Positions 9,448-15,138 of a stretch of DNA of 15,138 nucleotides are shown piece after piece. Where the stretch lies: assembly GCA_022592435.1 (NCBI GenBank), contig JABYQS010000702.1, positions 1 to 15,138 on the forward strand, written 5' to 3'. The notes beneath the pieces are model-generated. The model was not told the DNA's origin. It saw only the letters and a program-made list of their open reading frames with translations, and made no database searches. The first letter of the stretch is position 1; each line of letters starts with the position of its first letter. A program made the translations under genes and the position numbers. Source of the stretch: Cerioporus squamosus (lineage: Eukaryota > Basidiomycota > Agaricomycetes > Polyporales > Polyporaceae).

Positions 9448-9861
9448 GTATGTCAGTACTTACATGTCAGCATGGTTCGCCGACGTTGCAGAGGAAGAGG
9501 CAAGATTGTCCCAGGAGGCGCCAGCGCCAAAGAATGGCCGACTGCGGCGGTACCGCGGCCGGTGCCTCTTTCTCCAATCGGTGTCTCGGTCGCGCATCTT
9601 CGACATCCGATCTGCGTCTATCCCTCAGCGTGATTTGGCCAGCGAAGAAACTCGATAGATTCCGATGAGGTCCGAACAGACGTCGGAACCGCGCGAGTCG
9701 GTCTACGTCGCTACCGCTCTCTCGCGCGACCCACGAAGGGGCCGAGCTCAAGCCGGCGGAGGCGAGTGTACATACATGAGACGTAGCCAACTATGATAAC
9801 ACAATAATAGGGATAGCGGATGGGAGGGGTGAAAATGCAGAAGAAGTGCTCGAAGTCGGAA
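9448..9861. other. Decayed 5' region of AA9 gene, no exon seen
   Basis: This is where the signal peptide and the N-terminal histidine exon of the AA9 gene should lie. No match was recognised. A short minus-strand GYVS-like reading followed by a GTATGT donor occurs near 9785-9770, but the expected His before it is absent and the join is not convincing. The remaining sequence shows open frames with no family resemblance. Confidence 0.4.
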
Positions 9862-9948
9862 CTTGCGAGCACGGGAGTGAGAAAGGTGGTGTGAAGAACT
9901 AGAGACAGACTAAGCTACCTTGCGAGCACGGGAGTGAGAAAGGTGGTG
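9862..9948. repeat. 30-bp perfect direct repeat
   Basis: The same 30 bases, starting CTTGCGAGCACGGGAGTGAG, occur at 9862-9891 and 9919-9948, with 27 bases between them. The bases just outside differ, so the duplication is limited to the 30-mer. On the minus strand the copies lie just downstream of a TATA-like box, in what would be the leader or first exon region of the former AA9 gene. Confidence 0.9.
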
Positions 9949-9971
9949 AGATGGGGTACAGATCAACGGGG

Positions 9972-9980
9972 CTTTATATA
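9972..9980 (-). promoter_or_regulatory. TATA box, probably of the AA9 gene
   Basis: The minus strand reads GTATATAAAGC here. It points toward the AA9 pseudogene and lies about 25-55 bases upstream of the first 30-bp repeat copy, a sensible distance to a start site. It is the best core-promoter match in the region. Function today is doubtful because the downstream gene is broken. Confidence 0.5.
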
Positions 9981-10485
9981 CTATGAAGAACGCGATGCTT
10001 TGGCACCCCCGCTTGTACGCTCGTAAAACGAGGGGCCAAAGCCAATGCCCAAGTTCCGTAGCCACCAGCTTTAAGCAATGCGCTCGGGCAAAGCCTGAAA
10101 GCCGGTGGCAAGGACAAAGACGCGCCAAGCGCGTGCGGGGATCGGAGCGGAGCAAATCACGCTTTCCATAGACCCTGGACAATGCGTTGTCCAAGCGAGC
10201 TCCCTGGCCGACCTGTTGTTCCTCTTCCTCTCGCTCGAGCTCTCTGTCATAACATTCGGAAGCACCGTGTCCGCCCTCTGCTTCTCTCGTGCGCTGCAAG
10301 AGCGCGAAGAATGACGCAGCTGGCCCTCACAGACGTCGATCCCGCCCGAACTCCGAGGAGCAGCAATGTGTAGCCACTTCGACATTGCAAGGGTGGCCTG
10401 GGCGGACGATACAAAGGATTTGGCAGCACGGGGCTACGCAGGTCACCAAGATTCCGGGGTAAAGGCCGCGCGAACTGCTGGTGAG
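9981..10485. other. Divergent intergenic region, no gene seen
   Basis: The stretch lies between the promoter remnants of the minus-strand AA9 pseudogene and the plus-strand dehydrogenase pseudogene. Open frames exist on both strands but have arginine-rich, shadow-like composition and no family resemblance. I see no RNA gene and no repeat. Confidence 0.5.
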
Positions 10486-10493
10486 TTATATAG
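10486..10493 (+). promoter_or_regulatory. TATA box upstream of dehydrogenase pseudogene
   Basis: TTATATAG lies about 70 bases before the first legible dehydrogenase codons, a plausible TATA position for the plus-strand gene. This is sequence resemblance only. Confidence 0.4.
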
Positions 10494-10560
10494 AGTCGCT
10501 GTATGTCGCGTCTCACACAGCGCCCAGCTCCCATCACTCACACCACAGACGTACTGATTG

Positions 10561-11500
10561 ACGTCTTCGACAGTCACTGACGCATCCTCTGGCTTCGGCC
10601 ACATCCTCACTGAGGTCGCGCTCGAGCACGGCGACATCGTCGTCGCAACCGCTCGCCGCCCCACCATGCTTGCCGCACTCACCTCCAAGTATCCTTCCGA
10701 CTGCCTGCTCACGCTCATGCGCGACGTGACTCAGCCCAAGGACGTGCTCACCTCATTCTGCGCGACAAGTGCGGCCGCATCGACGTCGTGTTAAACAACA
10801 CTGGGTGGTGAACACTTCGCGAGGTCGAGGCAATCTCCGACGCGGATGCGCGCGCACTCTTCGAGACGAACTGCTGGGGCACGAACTACGTCACGAAGGA
10901 GGCCGTGCGTTTCCTGAGGTCAACCGACCTGGAGTGGGCGATAATATTTCTCAGATGTCGTCCATCGAAGGTGTGCACGGTCTCCCTGAGATGGCCCACT
11001 ATTCTGCGACCAAATTCAGTATGTCTCGCGTGCTGCCATGACCTCTGTGGTGGAGGAAAGCTGGTACTGACGGCGTGGATGTAATTGCAGCTGTAGAGGG
11101 CTTGAGCAAGGCCCTCACGGCTGAGCTTGACCCTGCGTGGAACATCAAGGTCAGTCTGCGTCAACGCGTGCACGTGTTCCCTTCACTAACCTCGCGCTTC
11201 CTCTGAGATCACCATCATCGAGCCTGGAATGTTCGAGAGAGGCAGTCACAGCAAGACAGCCTGGTCGCCCGCACATCCCGCGTACACAAACACAGCGCTC
11301 CACAATGTAGCCCTGCGTAACCATTGGGGCAGCTTCGCTGTCCTGTCGTCTCCTGTACCCCGACAGAACGAAGCATGACGGCGAGACGAGGTTCAAGAGG
11401 TTGCCTCGGCCACGACTTTTGCTATCCCGCCCTCTGCCACTCTCTCGTGCCCTGCGAGAGCACAAAGAAGTGCAGCGTGACGAGCTGCTGACAGAGCTCG
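10561..11500 (+). pseudogene. Short-chain dehydrogenase/reductase pseudogene
   Basis: This is the remnant of a classical NAD(P)-dependent SDR oxidoreductase. The sequence starts TSSTVTDASSGFGHILTEVA. ACG at 10561 stands where ATG is expected, and the cofactor motif TGASSGFG reads TDASSGFG. Next come HGDIVVATARRP, RIDVVLNN, EVEAISDADARALFETNCWG, SSIEGVHGLPEMAHYSATKF (the YxxxK pair: Tyr at 11000-11002, Lys at 11012-11014), VEGLSKALTAELDPAW and ITIIEPGMFER. Introns 11019-11090 and 11150-11207 are legible. Frameshifts lie near 10750 (after TQPKD), 10800 and 10918. After about 11325 the match fades. A tail-like stretch, ALREHKEVQRDELL, near 11450-11490 may be its C-terminus. It is followed immediately by an Old Yellow Enzyme remnant on the same strand. 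The substrate cannot be inferred. Confidence 0.82.
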
Positions 11501-11507
11501 TCGTGCT

Positions 11508-12425
<918 letters not shown>

Positions 12426-12449
12426 CTCAAGTCGCCGCTGTTAAGGACC

Positions 12450-13440
12450 GGAGTATATGGACTGACATACAAATCAAAGTCCGTGTCCATGTGGAAGGGA
12501 GCGCGGCCGGTGGCAGAGTGGACGCGAGCGTTGTGACTGAACTCGGCATAAGGTAACCATTTCACCCAGTCATCTTGTCTGTAGTTGCAGAAGGTGCGGA
12601 GGTACTGCTCGACCTCTTGATTGACGTGTTCCGTTTCTCCGTCGGTCTGTGGGTGGTAGGCGGTGCTGAGCGACGACTGAACTCCAAGCTTTTCAAGGAC
12701 TCCCATTGTGACCTTGCTCGCAAAATGCGGGTCCACGATCTGAGATGAGTTGATCCCACATGTACAGTCCGACTCTGCGATAGACGTTTTCGAACAGTAG
12801 GGTGACGGTGCCGTCTGCATCGACAGTCTTGTGCATGGGGAGAGGAAGATCGCCTTGGTGCTGCCGTCGACGGTCACGTTCAGTGCGTCGTAGCCCTCGG
12901 TCCTGAGGGTGGCAGGTCCGTGACGTAGTCCATGGTGAGGACTCCAAATGGCCGTGTTGAATGGCGTTTGGTATGAGCGGGATGTGGCGGGGGTTATTCT
13001 GGTTCTTGGTGGCCTGGCAAACGGCGCAGCCTCGGACATAGTTGCGAACGAAGACTGACATACCTGGCCACCAGAACTCCCTGCTGACAAGCTCGTAGGT
13101 CTTGTAACGTCCCGGATGACCCACGACTGGGCTGTCGTCGTAGTGCTTCACGATGTCCCTGCGCAGGTTCTTGTCGGCAGGCACGTAGATCTTGCCTCGG
13201 AAGAGGATGAGCCCTTCTTCGTAGTTCCACTCCTGGAGTCCCTTCGCTAGTGAGCGCGGACCACTCTTCATGATGGTGTCGAGGGCTTGTGCAACATCAA
13301 GATCACGTGTCGGGCATTCACGAATGCGGCGTCATAGTTTGGTGTCCCCAATGGGGTTGACAGCACCGGGTCTTGTAGAGCAGATGCGGAAAAACTTGGG
13401 ATTGAGGAGGACGTGGTCTGCATTGTCATCCTCTACCCCC
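12450..13440 (-). pseudogene. gypsy pol: integrase
   Basis: After a spacer with TGA at 13334-13332, the HHCC zinc-binding domain reads LRRDIVKHYDDSPVVGHPGR and later GCAVCQATK. The catalytic core follows in shifting frames: VTVDGSTKAIFL (first Asp), LISDRGPAF (second Asp), then LSTAYHPQTDGETEHVNQE (Glu), QYLRTFCNYRQDDW and EFSHNARVHSATGRAPF. At least three frame changes lie between 12990 and 12700. After GRAPF the resemblance to integrases fades, and no chromodomain is present. Confidence 0.85.
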
Positions 13441-13452
13441 TCTCAATGGTCA

Positions 13453-14074
13453 GGTGCCTCGACATGGTGTCGCTGCAGTTGGAGATGCCTGGCTTGTGCA
13501 CGAGAACGAAGTCAAATCTGGAGAGGAATAAGGACCAACGTGCCTGGCGGCGGTTGAGCTTCTGCGTGGTCTTGAAGTACTCCAGGTTCTTGTGGTCAGT
13601 CCAGATTTCGATGGTGTGAGGCAAGCCTTCGAGATAGTGCCGCCATGCCTCGAGAGCATGCACAATCGCGAGGAGCTCTTTGTCATAGATATCGTAATTG
13701 TGTTCCGGTTCTGAGAGAGACTTGGAGAGATATGCGATGGGGTGCCACAGGTTGTCAGTGCCTCTCTGTGACAGGACGCCGCCAGTGGCAAAGTCAGATG
13801 CATCGACCTCTACAAGATAGGGCTTGTCAGGGTCGGGGAGGAGAACAGGAGAGCTAGTAAACACAGCTTTGAGCCGCATGAATGCGGTGTTGCACTCTTC
13901 TGTCCACAGCCATGGTATGTCCTTCTTCGTGAGGTCGAAGAGGGGTCGCGCAGTCTTCGAGTAGTCCTTGATGAACCAGCAGTAGAAGTTGCTAAAGCCC
14001 AAGAATACCTGTACGTCCCTGACTCGCTGCAGCGTGGGCCACTCGGCCACTCCGGCAACCTTGACGGGATCCAT
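13453..14074 (-). pseudogene. gypsy pol: RT thumb and RNase H
   Basis: An uninterrupted segment of about 205 residues: the connection region VFLGFSNFYCWFIKDYSK, then RNase H with VDASDFATGGVLSQ, YDKELLAIVHALEAWRHYLE and IWTDHKNLEYF, carrying the Asp, Glu and Asp metal ligands. It ends with FVLVHKPGISNCSDTMSR. Just beyond, near 13455, the frame shifts, and the continuing frame (PDH, stop, EGVEDDN) also carries a stop. RNase H is the best-preserved domain of the element. Confidence 0.88.
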
Positions 14075-14330
14075 CTCGAGCTTGTCATGAGAGATGATGA
14101 GCCCGAGATACTCGATGGAGTCGTGTTCAAACTGGCACTTCTGGGTTTCAGAAACAGGTCATGGTCTTGAAGTCGTTGCAGGACTTGGCGCACAACTGCA
14201 CGATGCTCATTGAGGGTGTCAGTGAAGACAAGGATGTCGTCCATGTACACCACAATCTTGTTGGTGTCGACGAGGTCCTTGAATATTTCATTCATCATTG
14301 CTTGGAATGTGGCAGGCGAGTTCATGAGAC
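14060..14330 (-). pseudogene. gypsy pol: reverse transcriptase catalytic core
   Basis: This continues the RT palm in a second frame: [18 protein letters not shown], then VVYMDDILVFTDTLNEH with the YMDD catalytic pair at about 14237-14248, and HDLFLKP. One base is missing after LKP (near 14147), which throws the frame off before the expected KCQFEH and YLGLIIS. The correct frame resumes at MDPVKVAGVAEWP near 14070. The catalytic aspartates themselves are preserved. Confidence 0.85.
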
Positions 14331-15089
14331 CAAAAACATCACCGTTGGCTGGAAGAGGCCCTGGTTTGTCTTGAAAGCTGCCTTCCATTCGTCACCCTGC
14401 TTGATGCGGATGTTATTGTAGCCCCATCGAACGTCCATCTTCGAGAACACCCGAGCACCCTTCAACTTGTCAATGGGTTCGGACACTGGCAGCGGTAGCA
14501 GGTACTCGTTCTTGACTGTTCCCGAGTTGAGATATTGGTAGTCCTGTACAGGGCGTAGTCGACCATCCTTCTTCTTTGTCAAGAAGAAGGGACTTGCCAT
14601 AGGTGATTTGGAGGGGCATATGTAGCCCTTTGCAAGGTGTTCGTCCAGGAACTGGGATGACCGGACAATTGTCTTCGTCCTCGGTGAACAGCGGTCGGGC
14701 CGGCGATGAGTGGTGTTGGTGACTTGACGTCCCGCGACCTGCTGTGTGGGGAGGGCCCTGTACGGGCCAACAGGTTCCTTGAAGGTAACGGTGTAGTCGC
14801 GGTGTCGTGTTCTGGGATCCTTGGTCGCAATACGAGGTGTACGTGCTCGGTCTGGCTTGGTGGATAGTTGCTGAACTGGTGGACAAACAAGTGTGCACGA
14901 GTCAGGGCAGCGCGTGAGGTCAACCCTGGTGGTTGTCCAGTCGATCTTGGGGTTGTGCTCGTCAACCCAGTTGGTGCCTAGGATCAAGTCGTGGTCTCCA
15001 ATGTTGGCGATGTAGAACTCGGCTTGTTCCTCATGGTAGGAGCGGCCATTCTGCGAGTAGATCCGACAGTCTGGATAGTCGTGTGACAT
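14326..15089 (-). pseudogene. gypsy pol: protease end and reverse transcriptase N-half
   Basis: The frame reads through the protease C-terminal part ([19 protein letters not shown], the usual 'ILG..WL..HNP.IDW' ending), then a linker, then the RT fingers: [50 protein letters not shown] and [14 protein letters not shown]. The first RT catalytic Asp is in SKMDVRWGY. The frame breaks at a run of five T (minus strand; five A at 14332-14336), where one more T would continue into [12 protein letters not shown] possible earlier break near 15085 separates it from a VDGTKN-like protease strand at the window edge. Confidence 0.85.
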
Positions 15090-15138
15090 ACCCAGCCCAT
15101 GATGTTCTTCGTGCCATCGACATTGCAGATGGGGAACA

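Larger units (their letters stand above)
12430..15138 (-). mobile_element. Truncated, decayed Ty3/gypsy retrotransposon
   Basis: A pol region in the order protease, reverse transcriptase, RNase H, integrase on the minus strand, the Ty3/gypsy order. It enters from the right edge, so gag, the protease active site and the 5' LTR would lie outside. At the left it stops within or just after the integrase core, next to the Old Yellow Enzyme remnant. No chromodomain, LTR, primer-binding site or polypurine tract was seen in the window. Several frameshifts and in-frame stops show that it cannot encode a continuous polyprotein here. Confidence 0.9.

Noticed and set aside
9910..10385. Overlapping minus-strand frames as a possible gene
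   Set aside because: No domain or splice pattern was recognised, and the frames overlap a TATA box and a direct repeat, so they are more likely promoter and intergenic sequence.

Overview
The window looks like nuclear DNA of a filamentous basidiomycete, probably a plant-litter or wood-decaying Agaricomycete. Coding exons are cut by many 46-77 bp introns with GT..AG ends, GC content is moderate to high, and the recognisable families (AA9 polysaccharide monooxygenase, dynamin-like GTPase, BTB domain, Old Yellow Enzyme, fungal hAT and Ty3/gypsy elements) fit that group. No rRNA, tRNA, CRISPR array or bacterial-type operon was seen.

Layout: (1) 147-1267, minus strand: an intact three-exon gene for a 337-residue protein of unknown function with a low-complexity middle and an acidic tail. 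(2) 1268-2418: about 1.1 kb with no convincing gene, holding a perfect 15-bp inverted repeat. (3) 2419-5680, plus strand: a complete hAT-family transposase gene that splices cleanly across 12 exons into 861 residues, with its catalytic Asp, Asp and Glu and its C-x2-H motif in place. (4) 5988-6170: GGGTCCGG-type subterminal repeats ending in a plausible hAT terminus. A related motif cluster sits at bases 9-66 of the window. (5) 6365-7551, minus: a dynamin-like GTPase pseudogene with G1, G3 and G4 motifs still legible and five introns or intron remnants, but many frame breaks. (6) 7588-7646: a (TG)n microsatellite. (7) 7684-7964, minus: a BTB/POZ fragment. (8) 8577-9447, minus: an AA9 lytic polysaccharide monooxygenase pseudogene with a promoter remnant (TATA box, duplicated 30-mer) near 9862-9980. 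(9) 10561-11500, plus: a short-chain dehydrogenase pseudogene. (10) 11508-12425, plus: an Old Yellow Enzyme pseudogene lacking its N-terminal part. (11) About 12430-15138, minus: a decayed Ty3/gypsy pol (protease end, reverse transcriptase, RNase H, integrase) running off the right edge and cut off inside or just after the integrase.

The main contrast is between the left 6.2 kb, which holds two apparently intact genes and a possibly active DNA transposon, and the right 9 kb, where five host-type genes and a retroelement are all broken while splice sites remain legible. The decayed genes look like former full members of large secreted, metabolic or GTPase families. All exon joins come from reading the sequence by eye, and family names come from remembered motifs rather than database searches.
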